Counted from the first letter of the stretch, positions 35,519-45,569 are shown. The stretch is 64,000 nucleotides of DNA from Prorocentrum cordatum (GCA_963575745.1 CAUYUJ010022535.1:5001-69000); one strand, 5' to 3'. The notes: a model not told the origin generated them from the letters alone. Translations and numbers: made by a program.

Positions 35519-35925
35519 GGGGGGAGGGAGGGGAGGGGGGAATAAAGGAGAAAAAAGGGCGAGAGGGGGGGAAAAAAAAAAAAGGGGGGGGGGGGGGGGG
35601 AAAGGGAGGGGGGAGGGGGGGGAGGGGGGGGGGGGGGGAAAAGGGGAGGGGGGGGGTGGGGGGGGGGCAGGAGTCGATCGATATGGAGTCGGAGGAGTCG
35701 GAGTCGGAGTCGGAGTCGGAAACGGGAGTCGGAATCGGAGTCGGAGTCGGAAAAGTCGGAGTCGGAGGCATCGGAGTCGGAAGTGGAGTCGGAATCGGAG
35801 TCGGAAGAGGAGTCGGAGCCGCAAGAGTCGGAGTCGGAGTTGGGGTCGGAGTGAGTCGGAAGAGGAGTCGGAGCCGCAAGAGTCGGAGTCGGAGTTGGGG
35901 TCGGAGTGGGTGTTGTTTTGGGGGT
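35517..35925 (+). repeat. G-run and A-run block followed by residual GGAGTC repeats
   Basis: From 35517 to 35675 the plus strand is almost only G with short A runs. GGAGTC repeats then resume, with a 55-56-bp tandem duplication at 35812-35922. The homopolymer runs could be genuine quadruplex-forming DNA or low-quality consensus. Confidence 0.7.
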
Positions 35926-36534
35926 TCGAATATGATTGTCCACCGAAGCCCCCCCTTCATTGCCACATCTCCCCAATATTAGTGTGGGGGTCCGGGGGAC
36001 ATCTTGTGTCGCAGGTTTCGGATAGATTGTCCATGTACGGGAGAAGTGCGATGGAGCGAAGAGGCGTCCCGAGGAGCGGGGAGGAGCTGAATGCAGCGAC
36101 ATGGAGTCCGGAGGAGCGGGAAGGATCGCCGAAGGCGGCAAATTCGGGCAGAGTTCGGTGGAGCGGAGAGGAATGTGGAGGATCGCGCCGGAGTGGGGAA
36201 GTATGCGGCGACGTGCTCAGGAGTACACTAGTCCTCAGGATTGGGTGGAGTGGGGGAATTGGGGTGGTGTGCGAGGGAAAATCACGAGCGGCGCCTCCGG
36301 GAGCCGCGGCGGGCCTCGTGGGAGGCCTAAAGACGTCATCGATGGTCGTCGCCCTCGTCTTCGGCGCCGTCGCCGCCGCCGCCGTCGCCGCAGCCGTCGT
36401 TTTCCTCGCCCTCCTGGTCCTTTTCCTTCTCCTCGTCCTCGTCCTCCTCTTCCTCCGCCCCTCCTCCTCCTCCTCCTCCTCCTCCTCCTCCTCCTCCTCC
36501 TCCTCCTCCGGATGTCTAGCATCACAGCTAACTC
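35926..36534. other. No gene seen; (TCC)n at 36450-36512
   Basis: Mixed sequence (35926-36330), a CGCCGTCGCCGCCGCC run (36360-36400) and a (TCC)n tract that ends 22 bp beyond the stop codon of the transposase gene on the opposite strand. A polyadenylation region for that gene would be expected here, but no clear signal was seen. Confidence 0.4.
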
Positions 36535-36967
36535 CTAATCGGCCTCGTGCTTCATGTAGAGCGTGGCCAAGCCGTTGACCGTAGTGGTGGCGTCACCGCT
36601 CAGGAGGTACCGGCTGACGAGCTCCTTCTGGTAGGCCGTGCGTTTTTTCGTGTCGGGGCTCTCCCTCTTGTGGCCTCCCTGCGCTAGCTCGGCGAGGTCG
36701 CGAAGTGTCTCGCGTTGCTGGAGGCGGAGGCGCTCCACGAATTTAGGGAGATAAGGGCGCTTCTGGCCGTGGTGGAAGCGGTCCGCGTGGTGCCTGTGGA
36801 ATAATTCTGCCATATTGTTCGTAAGGAACTTCTCCTCCAAACACCGCATGTGGACATTCCACAACTCGTGGGGGAAGAGAGGGGGCTTCCTCTCGCCATT
36901 CCGCTTGCGCTCGCCGATCCAAGTTTTCTCGAAGTACTTGAGGAAGGGGGTCTCGGCGTCTTGGAAC
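36535..36967 (-). CDS. Exon 4: MULE C-terminus
   Basis: The acceptor CGCCAAG/GTTCCAAG (AG at 36969-36968) opens a frame reading FQDAETPFLKYFEKTWIGE, PPLFPHELWNVHMRCLEE, LTNNMAELFHRHHADRF, and YLPKFVERLRLQQRETLRDL. The stop is TAG at 36537-36535. The E in TWIGE or the acidic residues before it are candidates for the third catalytic acid. TNN-x-x-E-x-x-H is a recurrent MULE C-terminal motif. Confidence 0.7.
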
Positions 36968-39545
36968 CTTGGCGCGAGGAAGCACAAGGTTGGGATCGCA
37001 AGGGGGGCCGCGGACGACTCCGAAAAGAAAAGGGGAGGGAGGGAGGGGCCACGCAGAAAAAAACGCCGATGATCGGAGCAGCAGGGGGAAGAAGGCGGAC
37101 AAACGTCGCCGGAGGGGCAGCAGGCATGGCGTCGTTGGCGCCGCGCGTGGCCAGCAGGGAGGCCGCCGAGCCCGCGGCTCGTGGGCCAGGGTTTCGAAGT
37201 GGTCCGCCACGGCGTCTGGCGGCAGGAACGCCAGGCACTGCAGCTTCTTAACCTGAGCACTGTAGCAATGACAGACGCGAGAAAAGGAGGAGAGGGGAAT
37301 ATAAGAAGAGGGACAGACACACAGAACGACAGAGAGAGAGAGAGAGAGGAGAGCGAAAGCTGCGTGAAGGAGGGGCTACAGATCGGGTATTCGGTTGCGG
37401 CGGAGGGGCGCGGACGCCGCGGCGCACGGGGTAGATCTGCCGAGGGCCGCGCGCGGAAGCGGAAGTCGCGGTCGTCGCGGAAGCGGCCGGCCAGGCCGAG
37501 GCTCTGGACGTGCTTCCACAAGGCCCCGGCGAAGTGCATCCAGCACCCCCCCACGTTGATGTCGAGGAAGGACTTCTCGGCAGCCTTGAAGGCGGCCTGC
37601 TCGTAGTCGACGAGCAGAGACACCTCGGGCTCTGGGCCGTCAGGAAGCATGAGGAACACTTGGTCCCAGACGTGCTTGTAGGTCTTCTCCGACTTGTCTG
37701 TGAGGAGGAAGTAGAGGCAAGGCAACGTGTAGCCGCGGTCGTACCCGTGGACTGTGTACACCTGGCGGAAGGGCTCCGGTGCGATGCGGAAGGTGCCATC
37801 CGCGAGCCACAGACTGCAGTTGTTCAAGAACTCCAGATTGTCCTTCGTCCCGTAACAGAGGATCCTGTGGGATTCCCTCGTGACGCCGCTGTCGTACAAG
37901 AGGAAGTCCTGGTCCCCGATCTTCTTGAGAGCGGGCACAAGTGAGAGAGTCTCCACAGAGGAGAAGTCGAGCTCGACGTCGGGGTCAGCCCCCTGCTTGA
38001 GCTGCGCGTCGAGGTGCTTGTGCCTGTACCGCCAGCAAGCGCGCCGCAGCGTCGGGGCGGTGGGGACTTGGGCAACGTCGACTGGTGGAACTGTCGCGAG
38101 GGCGTTCGCCGCGAGCGCCCCCGCGCTGGCCTGCGCGGGCCCCTCCTCGCGCAGCCGCTTGTACACCTGAGAAGGACGACCACTACGACGACCGCGATAA
38201 CCGCGACGTAAACGACGACGAGCACGACGAAGACTCCAGCAATGGCGACGGCGAAGACGACATCGGGCGGGTCGGGTCGGGCGGGTCGGGTCGGGCGGTC
38301 GGGCCCTAACGGGCGGGTCGGGTCGGGCGGGCGGGTCTTTAAAGTATGATGCATCATCGAAAAGGCACGCGCGCAATACCCTAACGGGCGGTTCGGGCGG
38401 GTCGCGTCGGGCCCGCGGGCGGGTCAGGTCGGGCGGGCGGACCCTCGCGGGCGGGTCGGGTCGGGTCGGGCGGACCCCAACGGGCGGGTCGAGTCGGGCG
38501 GGCGGGACATTAAAGTATGATGCATCATCGAAGTGGCACGCGCGCAATATTCTAACGGGCGGGACGGGTCGGGCGGGTCGGGTCGGGTCGGGCGGGCGGG
38601 CCCTAACGGGCGGGTCGGGTCGGGCCGGGCGGACCCTAACGGGCGGGTCGGTCGGGCGGCGGACCATTAAAGTATATGCATCATTCGAAGTGGCACCGCG
38701 CAATATTCTAACGGGCGGGCCGGTCGGGCGGGTCGGGTCGGGTCGGGCGGGCGGGCCTAACGGGCGGGTCGGGTCGGGCCGGCGGACCCTAACGGGCCGG
38801 TCCGGGTTGGCCGGGCGACATTGAAGTAATGCCTGCATCATCGAAAGTGGCACGCCGCGCATAAACCTAACTGGGCGAGTCGGGCGGGCGGCCCCTAACG
38901 GGCGGGTCGGGTCGGGCGGGCGGGACATTAAAGTATGGTGCACCATGGAGGTGGCACGCGCGCAATGCCCCAACGGGCGGGTCGGGTCGGGCGGGTCGGG
39001 TCGGGTCGGGCGGGCGGACCCTAACGGGCGGGTCGGGTCGGGTCGGGCGGGCCCTAACGGGCGGGTCGGGTAACGGGCGGGTCGGGTCGGGCGGGCGGGA
39101 CATTAAAGTATGGTGCGGGGAGGTGGCACGCGCGCAATACCCTAACGGGCGGGTCGGGTCGGGCGGGTCGGGGTCGGGTCGGGTCGGGCGGGCCCTAACG
39201 GGCGGGCCGGGTCGGGCGGGCCCTAACGGGCGGGTCGGGTCGGGCGGGCGGGACATTAAAGTATGATGCATCATCGATAGGGGGCCGCGTGCAATGCCCT
39301 AACGAGCGGGTTGGGACGGGCAGATCGGGCGGGGTCGGGCCGGCGGACCCTCGCGGGCGGGCCGGGTCGGGCGGGTCGTTTCGGGTCGGGCGGGCGGGCC
39401 CTAACGGGCGGGTCGGGGCGGGCGGGTCGGGTCGGGTCGGGCGGGCGGACCCTGACGGGCGGGCGGGGTCGGGCGACGACGACGACGACGACGACGCGCG
39501 CGACGTCGACGACGACAAAGGCGACGACGACGACGACGACGACCA

Positions 39546-39581
<36 letters not shown>

Positions 39582-39598
39582 GGACGACGGCGCGCACG

Positions 39599-39653
<55 letters not shown>

Positions 39654-39824
39654 TGGCGACGACGCGTACGACGACGACGACGACGACGACGAGGGCGATG
39701 ACGGCGACGACGCCGCCGCCGACGACGACGAAGCCGACGACGACGACGAACGCGACGACAACGACGACGAAAACGACGACGACGACGGCGACGGCGAATG
39801 CGACGACGACGACGGCGGCGGCGC

Positions 39825-39860
<36 letters not shown>

Positions 39861-39893
39861 ACGGCGGCGGCGGCGGCGACGACTACTACGACG

Positions 39894-39939
<46 letters not shown>

Positions 39940-40061
39940 GCGACGCGACGACGACGACGGCGACGACGACGACGAGGGCGACGGGGACCACGGGGACGAC
40001 GACGACGGCGGCGACGACGGGCGGGTCGTGTCGGGCGGGTCGGGTCGGGCGGACGGGTCGG

Positions 40062-40093
<32 letters not shown>

Positions 40094-40577
40094 CGACAAG
40101 GACGACAAAGACGACGACCACGACGACGACGACGACGACGACGACACGACGACGACGACGACGACGCGCACGACGACGGCGACGACGTCGGCGACGACGA
40201 GAAAAACGACGCGCACGGCGACGACGACGCCGACGGCGGCGACGACGACGCCGACGACGACGACGACGACGACGAAGACGAGGACGACGACGCGCACGAC
40301 GAGGCCGACGACGACGACGACGGCGGCGACGACGACGACAGCGACGCCGACGACGACGACGACGACAACGACGACGACGACGACGACGACCACGACGAGG
40401 ACGACAACGACGACGACGACGACAACGGCGACGACGACGACGACGACGACGAAGACGACGAAGACGACGACGACGACGACGACGATGACAACGACGACGT
40501 CGACGACGACGACGGCGACGACGACGGTGACGCCGACGACGACGACAACGACGACGACGACGAAGACGACGACGACC

Positions 40578-40612
<35 letters not shown>

Positions 40613-41319
40613 AACGGCGACGACGACGACGACGACCACGGCGGCGACGACGACGCGGACGACGACGAAGACGACTAACCGACGACGACGACGACGCCGA
40701 CGACGACGACAACGACGACGACGACGAAGACGACGACGACCACGACGAGGACGACGACGACGACGACGACGACGACAACGGCGACGACGACGACGACCAC
40801 GGCGGCGACGACGACGCGGACGACGACGAAGACGACTAACCGACGAAGATTGGGACGGCAAGTCGGGCGACGGGCACCTCACCACGGCAGCGCTGCTCTG
40901 TGACCTTGTCCGGGTTTGGGCCGTGGCCGTGGGCGTTGCGTTCCTGGCAGGGGGTGTGGGTGGAAGCGTACAGAGATAGAGATGGAAGGACGCAGACGGT
41001 CCTCCAAGAGCACGGTCCCGTTCTGCACCGTCATCTTCACCTGGGCCTCGCATCCCAGTGCCGCTGTTTTGGTACGCTTCCCCTTCTCGCAGTCCCAGAT
41101 AATGTAGGAGTCAGCTGTCGCACGGTAGCGCAGGTTGTACATGTAGCCTTTGTGGTGGAGTTTGGTGCCACCCCGACTGCTCATGATGTATTCGCTGCCC
41201 TCCGGCAGAGGGCGCGGGAGTGGACGCTGAGGCGGCTTTGCCTTGGCTGCCTGCTGCGGCGCTTGTGCTGCCACCGCGAGCTGCGGAGCAAGCGCTGCTG
41301 GCTGAGGTGGCGCCGCCAT
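36535..41319 (-). CDS. FLYWCH-MULE transposase gene, multi-exon, possibly intact
   Basis: A DNA transposase of the Mutator-like (MULE) superfamily fused to an N-terminal FLYWCH zinc-finger exon, which would bind element ends and cut and join DNA in the nucleus. Exon 1 (from ATG at 41319 to about 40990) has the FLYWCH pattern GYMYNLRYRATADSYIIWDC...GCEAQV. Exon 2 (38167 to about 37450) has the MULE core: LADGTFRIAPEPFRQVYTV, LLVDYEQAAFKAAEKSF and GCWMHFAGALWKHVQSLGL. Exon 3 (37252 to about 37170) continues VKKLQCLAFLPPDAVADHF. Exon 4 (36967-36535) has FLKYFEKTWIG, LTNNMAELFHRHH and a TAG stop. None of the four exons contains a stop. The His pair that normally ends FLYWCH was not found, so a short exon may be hidden in the repeat-filled first intron. 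Terminal inverted repeats were not identified. Confidence 0.7.
37170..37252 (-). CDS. Exon 3: short MULE exon
   Basis: After acceptor GTGCTCAG/GTTAAG (AG at 37254-37253) the frame reads VKKLQCLAFLPPDAVADHF then ETLAHEP, which is the block that normally follows the GC-x-H-F helix in MULE transposases. The preceding intron is pyrimidine-rich (CT and TC runs, about 37300-37350), as expected upstream of an acceptor. The donor is uncertain; a GC donor near 37175 would keep phase with exon 4. Confidence 0.6.
37440..38167 (-). CDS. Exon 2: MULE transposase catalytic core
   Basis: The acceptor reads CCTTCTCAG/GTGTACAAG (AG at 38169-38168). The exon encodes VYKRLREEGPAQASAG, a linker, then LFYD-type LLYDSGVTRESHRILCYG, the first catalytic Asp in WLADGTF, the second in LLVDYEQA, and the Cys-x2-His pair in GCWMHF. 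The reading frame is open throughout. The most conservative protein end is DDRDFRFR near 37453. Joining it to exon 3 in phase requires a GC (not GT) donor, CGC/GCGCGG. Confidence 0.7.
38262..39475. repeat. Intronic satellite: CGGGCGGGTCGGGT units with a palindromic core
   Basis: Higher-order units of about 100-170 bp consist of CTAACGGGCGGGTCGGGTCG runs and a spacer ATTAAAGTATGATGCATCAT plus CGAAGTGGCACGCGCGCAAT. The spacer recurs seven times (near 38340, 38510, 38666, 38820, 38929, 39102 and 39253). ATGATGCATCAT is a perfect 12-base palindrome in the best copies. Repeated GGG runs on plus are quadruplex candidates. The whole array lies inside the first intron of the transposase gene. Confidence 0.9.
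39476..40852 (+). repeat. (GAC)n array, 1.4 kb, with a terminal 155-165-bp tandem duplication
   Basis: GAC repeats with GGC, GAA and AAC variants. The last part is duplicated: GGCGGCGACGACGACGCGGA...GACGACTAACCGACGA occurs at about 40640-40686 and again at 40801-40846. It also lies in the transposase intron. Asp-, Thr-, Arg-, Val- and Ser-rich frames through it are artefacts. Confidence 0.97.
40990..41319 (-). CDS. Exon 1: FLYWCH zinc finger
   Basis: It starts MAAPPQPAALAPQLAV and then has a Pro/Ala/Gln-rich linker. The finger follows: SRGGTKLHHKGYMYNLRYR, then YIIWDCEKGKRTKTAALGC and VQNGTVLLE. The Trp-x-Cys and the second Cys are in place; the terminal His-x-His is expected in the next exon. 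The donor site is not certain. The downstream intron begins within about 20-60 bases and runs into (GAC)n. Confidence 0.65.
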
Positions 41320-41394
41320 GTCCTGGCGTCAGTGGTAGCGACCCTGCGTGCAGGTGTTCTCTGGGCTCCGGGCTGGATGCAGGAAGCCAGCGAA

Positions 41395-41850
41395 ACTGAT
41401 CCAAGATGGCATCATTCCAATTCCGTCCTGCCCCGATTCCTCCTCGTCCTCTTCGTCTTGCCCTCCTGGTCGTGCCCACCTCCGTCCTGCACCTTTTCCT
41501 CCTTGTCGTTGTCCTCGTCCCCTTCCTCCTGTGCCTCGTCGTTCCCCTCCTGGGGCTCTTCCTCATCCTCCTCATCTCCTCCCTGCATTTCTCAGCCTGC
41601 CCGCCGCCGTCGGAAGCCCAGAACAGGGCAGGAGGCGACGAGGAGGCGTTCTCCCTCCACCTTTTCCTCCTCGTCCTCGTCCTCGTTCCCCTCCTCCTGT
41701 GCAACGTCGTTCCCCTCATGGGGGCCCGTACTCATACTCCTCAGTTCCCTCCTGCTTTTGTCTGCCCGTTCGTGGCATGTTTCACTCCGCTCGTCGCCTC
41801 CGAATTCCCAGAGCAGGGCAAGTGGCGACGAGAAGGCGTCTGCCGAAGAG
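41395..41850 (+). repeat. Tandem duplication, unit about 165-180 bp, pyrimidine-rich
   Basis: CACCTTTTCCTCC...GTGCCTCGTCGTTCCCCTCC...CAGAACAGGGCAGGAGGCGA (41488-41640) is repeated as CACCTTTTCCTCC...TGCAACGTCGTTCCCCTCAT...CAGAGCAGGGCAAGTGGCGA (41658-41829). The second copy leads into the TCCGAC array. Confidence 0.7.
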
Positions 41851-41879
41851 CTGGAGGCGAGGAAGGGGCGTCCGCCGAA

Positions 41880-42440
41880 TCCGACTCCTCCTCCGAATCC
41901 GATTCCAACTCCGACTCCGACTCCTCCTCCGACTCCGACCCCAACTCCGACTCCGACTCCTCCGACTCCGACTCCTCCTCCGACTCCAACTCCGACTCCG
42001 ACTCCGACTCCGACTCCTCCGACTCCGACTCCGACTCCTCCTCCGTTTCCGACTCCGACTCCGACTCCGACTCCGACTCCTCCGACTCCGACTCCTCCTC
42101 CTCCTCCGACTCCGACTCCAACTCCGACTCCGACTCCGACTCCTCCTCCGACTCCGACTCCAACTCCGACTCCTCCGCCGACTCCTCCTTCCGACTCCGA
42201 CTCCGATTCCGACTCCAACTCCTCCGGCGTCTGCCCAAACGGTGTCTGCCGAGACGGCTCTGCCGAGACTGCTCTGCCGAAACGTCTCTGCCGAAACGTC
42301 TCTGCCGAAGCGGCTCTGCCGAAGCGGACGTCTGCCGAAGCGGGCGTCTGCCGAAGTGGACGTCTGCCGAAGCGGACCTGCCGAAACGGACTTGCCGAAG
42401 CGGACGTCTGCCGAAGCGGACTTCTGCCGAAGCGGTCTTC
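41880..42440 (-). repeat. Inverted composite: (TCCGAC)n array plus TCTGCCGAAGCGG array
   Basis: TCCGAC/TCCTCC hexamers (41880-42225) are followed by about 15 copies of a 12-15-base unit TCTGCCGAAGCGG (42240-42440). On the minus strand this reads CCGCTTCGGCAGA then GGAGTC, the same two repeat words in the same order as at 33150-35518, but without the 770-bp GGA segment between. It is a third, inverted relative of that composite. Confidence 0.85.
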
Positions 42441-42469
42441 TCTCTCCTGGGATCTCTCTGGCCAGCATA

Positions 42470-42810
42470 CAGCCTGGGTGACTGTCAAACTGGGCATTTC
42501 GCGCCACACGAAACATTTGCATCGGAACACTCGCCGCGCCCGGGCCGAGCGCACTGGGGTTCTCATAGTCCTGATCATAGAAGGATGCGTCATCGATGCC
42601 AAGCGTCTCGGCGATCGGGAGGTCGGCGTGGGTGATGGTATCTTTTCCGGGTTTTTCAGCCGACGCGCCCCTCCGGCCCCCGGATGCGGGTCTCTTGGCC
42701 GACGTAGAGGATCGAGCCGCACGGGAGAGGGCTGTGCCGGGCGACGGAAATCTGCGCCAACGTGTCCCGGGTGTCGTTGAAAGCTCGGACGCGCATTCAA
42801 GGTCCGATGG
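42470..42810 (-). pseudogene. Coding-like remnant, not identified
   Basis: The minus frame 42813 to about 42470 encodes [20 protein letters not shown] and [20 protein letters not shown], which read like real protein. It has no motif I can place. It sits between the copia RT remnant and the 12-mer array, so it may be later copia pol or an unrelated exon. Confidence 0.35.
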
Positions 42811-42834
42811 CACAAGCGCCCTCTGCGGATTATA

Positions 42835-44824
42835 TACTATTGATATCCAGGGCTGCGTTTAGGAAGCATCGGCCGCATGGTGGACGTACGCTTTTGAAAA
42901 TCATGTTCAAGTCTGTCGCATGTATTTTGGCCGCAGCCCAGATATTGATCATTAGGCGTGGGTGGATCCAGCTGAATGCCACCCTTGCGGATAAGATCCC
43001 AGCCAGGCTTGACATTGCCCTTGGGGCCTGCCATCTTGAAACCGCCCCCGCACACAAACATAATGAGATCCAAGTCGTCGCGTGCCCAAACGCACTCCGA
43101 CCCCTGGGCGGGCTTGATTCCAACGCTTTCCAGACGCGCACGAGAATGGCGCCCCCAGAACACGACCGCCAAGGGGGGCCGTAGAGAGCCAGTCGTAGCC
43201 GACAGATTGGGTTCTTGCGTTTTGCCCAAGAAGCTGGGCGACGCCACAGGGGCAGTGAGATCAACGCGTCGACTAGTTCGATCCGGCCGTCGCCGTAGAG
43301 CAGGGCCTGGGCGCGCGCCAGGGGCGTCGCTCTGCCACCCCGCATTACCAGGTAGCAGGCTGGTGGCATCACGCACTTGGGAAGCCTCAGTATGCTACGC
43401 ACTGGAAGCAGCATCGGCGAACACCGTGGCCAAGCCACTTTCGTCTTGACCACGACTCTGCCTTTGAACTTCTGAACTGCCGGTGCTCGTTCTTCATGTT
43501 TAACCAGAGATACTTCTAATAAGTGTGCGACATGTCCATTGTTGTCTTAGCGTGTGGCCTCGGCTTCGACATCGCCGCGTTCCGCGACAGTCTCGGCCAG
43601 CCAAACATTTTTGCCCTCAAGGAGTGCGTGCCGCAAGGCAGCCTGTGCTCGTGGGTCAGCGGCAACTTCGCGTTAGTTCAAATGGCGATTGACAAGAACA
43701 GGACCAAGTAGTGCAGTTATGTTGTAAGTGTGGGCATTGCTACCGACGCCGTCGGGTGGGCGTGACATTGTGGGCACTGCCACCGACTGGCACAACTCAG
43801 TGTTCAGGAGCGAGAGCGGGCGACCAACGCCAGCGGCATCAGCAGCCTGTTCTATGTGGTCGGCGCTGGGCCGGCAGCACAAGATCGCGGCAATGTCACG
43901 TGGGCCGTCTGGCATCATAGCATCCAGGATGTTATAGTGCATGACGCCTTTGACGCCTTCATCTCGGATGATGGCGCCGCTCATGGTGTCATGAATGGCG
44001 CGTCGTTCCACGGTGTCCAATGAAGGTCTACCGTCTTGTGTAACGCGGAAACGGCGAGCCTGTTTGTCGCCCCGTGTCCATGCACGTAGGGCGGCTCGCT
44101 GTCGTACATCGCGTGCTCGTTTGATGTCTTCTACACCTTTTAATTTCATGAGCACGTTGTTTGCGAGGCATTGATGTCCAGAACTCAGATAGAACGTGGT
44201 CGGGACGCTTTGTGGCCTGAGTGCTTGTCTGACGCCCATGAATCAACATCTTGCCACCGGCCGTAATCTCAAGCTTCTTGCAACAAAAACGTGTAATTCC
44301 AATCCTCCATGGTTCACTGAGTTGGCGATGATCTGCAGCACTGACGCCATCCCACGCGTCGAGAAAATTTGCCATCGCCCACAAAAAGAGAAGCAGTCTC
44401 GAAGCTCCGCGTCGTCCTCGGTTGGGCGGAAGAGCTTGGTCCTGGGCGCGCGAATATGCCTGATGAGGGCGTCCCCGCGAATCTCCCAATTGTCGGGCTC
44501 TGGCGCAACTGGGGCGCCATCAGGGGCCTGGGGGACCTGTGCGGGGCTTTCACAGAGCTGGGCGCTGAGACCATCCCATTCAGGAGGATGAGCATCATCG
44601 GATCAGGAGCGGTGGCTTCACCAAGTGGGCGAGATGCCTGCTCCTCAATGGTCTCGCGTGCCCGGGGGTTGCGGTGGCGCAGAAGGCCTTCCTTGACCGG
44701 GAAGACAAGCTCGTCTGTCGCCACAACATTCTTCGCGCGGTGAACGCGGCAGCGTTATCCGTCTGGATTATTGGCGCACGCGGCCGCGTCAAGGACCAGG
44801 TAGTCGCCAGACCACCGCCCACCT
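42835..44824 (-). pseudogene. Linker and reverse transcriptase of the copia element, YVDD lost
   Basis: The linker includes DNWEIRGDALIRHIRAPRTK (about 44500-44440) and, further on, KFKGRVVVKT (about 43470). RT fragments in alternating frames are NPICRLRLALYG (43205), LESVGIKPAQGSECVWARDD (43120), FVCGGGFKMAGPKGN (43050) and GWDLIRKGGIQLDPPTPNDQ then YLGCG. The usual catalytic block is F-V-Y-V-D-D-F; here it reads F-V-C-G-G-G-F, so both Asp residues are Gly. Several frameshifts also occur. Confidence 0.75.
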
Positions 44825-44859
44825 GAATGAAGATAATATCAAATGAAAAACCCCCCTCG

Positions 44860-45565
44860 CGATCGCGGAAAACTTACCCGAGGATATGTCGAGGTCGGGA
44901 TTGGGCGCCTCCAACGCATGTGGGGCCCGAGTGGACGGCGCGCACACTGACGGCCTCGTCAAATCGAACTTCGTGCGGCGATTTGCCTGCGAGCGCAGGG
45001 TCTGCAGATGCCGCGCAGTTTGAGACCGTCGCATAGTTGCGGCCGCAGCAGAAGACGTGCATGACCTCTTTCCACCATCCCTGTCCCAGGCTGGGCGCCA
45101 GGAGCACGGCCTTGGCACCCTTGATGACGGTCTTCACAGCGCGCTCAGCCTATTGGTCGGTGGAATGCGCGGCGCGCTGGCGTCGCGTCGCCATCCAAGC
45201 ATGCGGCGTGCCTTCTGAAGCTCGCCAGAGTTATCCGCGCGCGCGTTTCGCTTCGTCGTTGGCGGCAACGAATTGCATGAAGCATGCCGCGGTCGTGGCT
45301 GCGCCCTTGTGGCTAGCCGCGCAGGCCATGATGGCGCCTGCGCGCTTACCCAAGATAACCAGCACGCACTTATCGCCGCGCCTGCTGGCAGCGTCGTCAT
45401 CGGCGAGGACAGCGCGATCAGCTGTGAGCGCCTCGCCGATGCGTTTGGGAGAGAAAGCGCCATGGATGACGTCACCAGCAGTAGGCTCTGCCGGGGCGCT
45501 CGGTTTGCGCCGTCGTCTGCATGGTGCGTTATGCATCATCAAGCGTGAGCAGACCTCGCAGTCGG
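44860..45565 (-). pseudogene. Integrase region of the copia element
   Basis: It begins with HPDCEVCSRLMMHNAPC, the zinc-binding pre-integrase block. The core has GDVIHGAFSPKRIGEALTAD, a serine/aspartate block YSDNSGEL-like (ADNSGELQKARRMLGWR) and, after a frame change, AERAVKTVIKGAKAVLL and GQGWWKEVMHVFC. These follow the D-D-E order of integrase cores. The first acidic position appears lost (HGAF for the usual HADF). Then SPHEVRFDEAVSVRAVHSG marks the C-terminal part. Confidence 0.65.
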
Positions 45566-45569
45566 GGTG

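Noticed and set aside
33886-36578. Long Glu-Ser, Arg-Ser and Gly-Val frames resembling acidic or SR-domain proteins
   Set aside because: All three plus frames are open because the hexamer GGAGTC contains no stop in any frame. No domain adjoins them.
38300-39300. CCCTAACGGG words suggestive of telomeric repeats
   Set aside because: The unit is a GC-rich satellite in which CCCTAA is always followed by CGGGCGG; no run of telomere-type hexamers or heptamers exists.
39289-41053. Asp-, Thr-, Val- and Arg-rich frames of 400-550 residues
   Set aside because: Products of (GAC)n and the CGGGCGGGTCGGG satellite within an intron.
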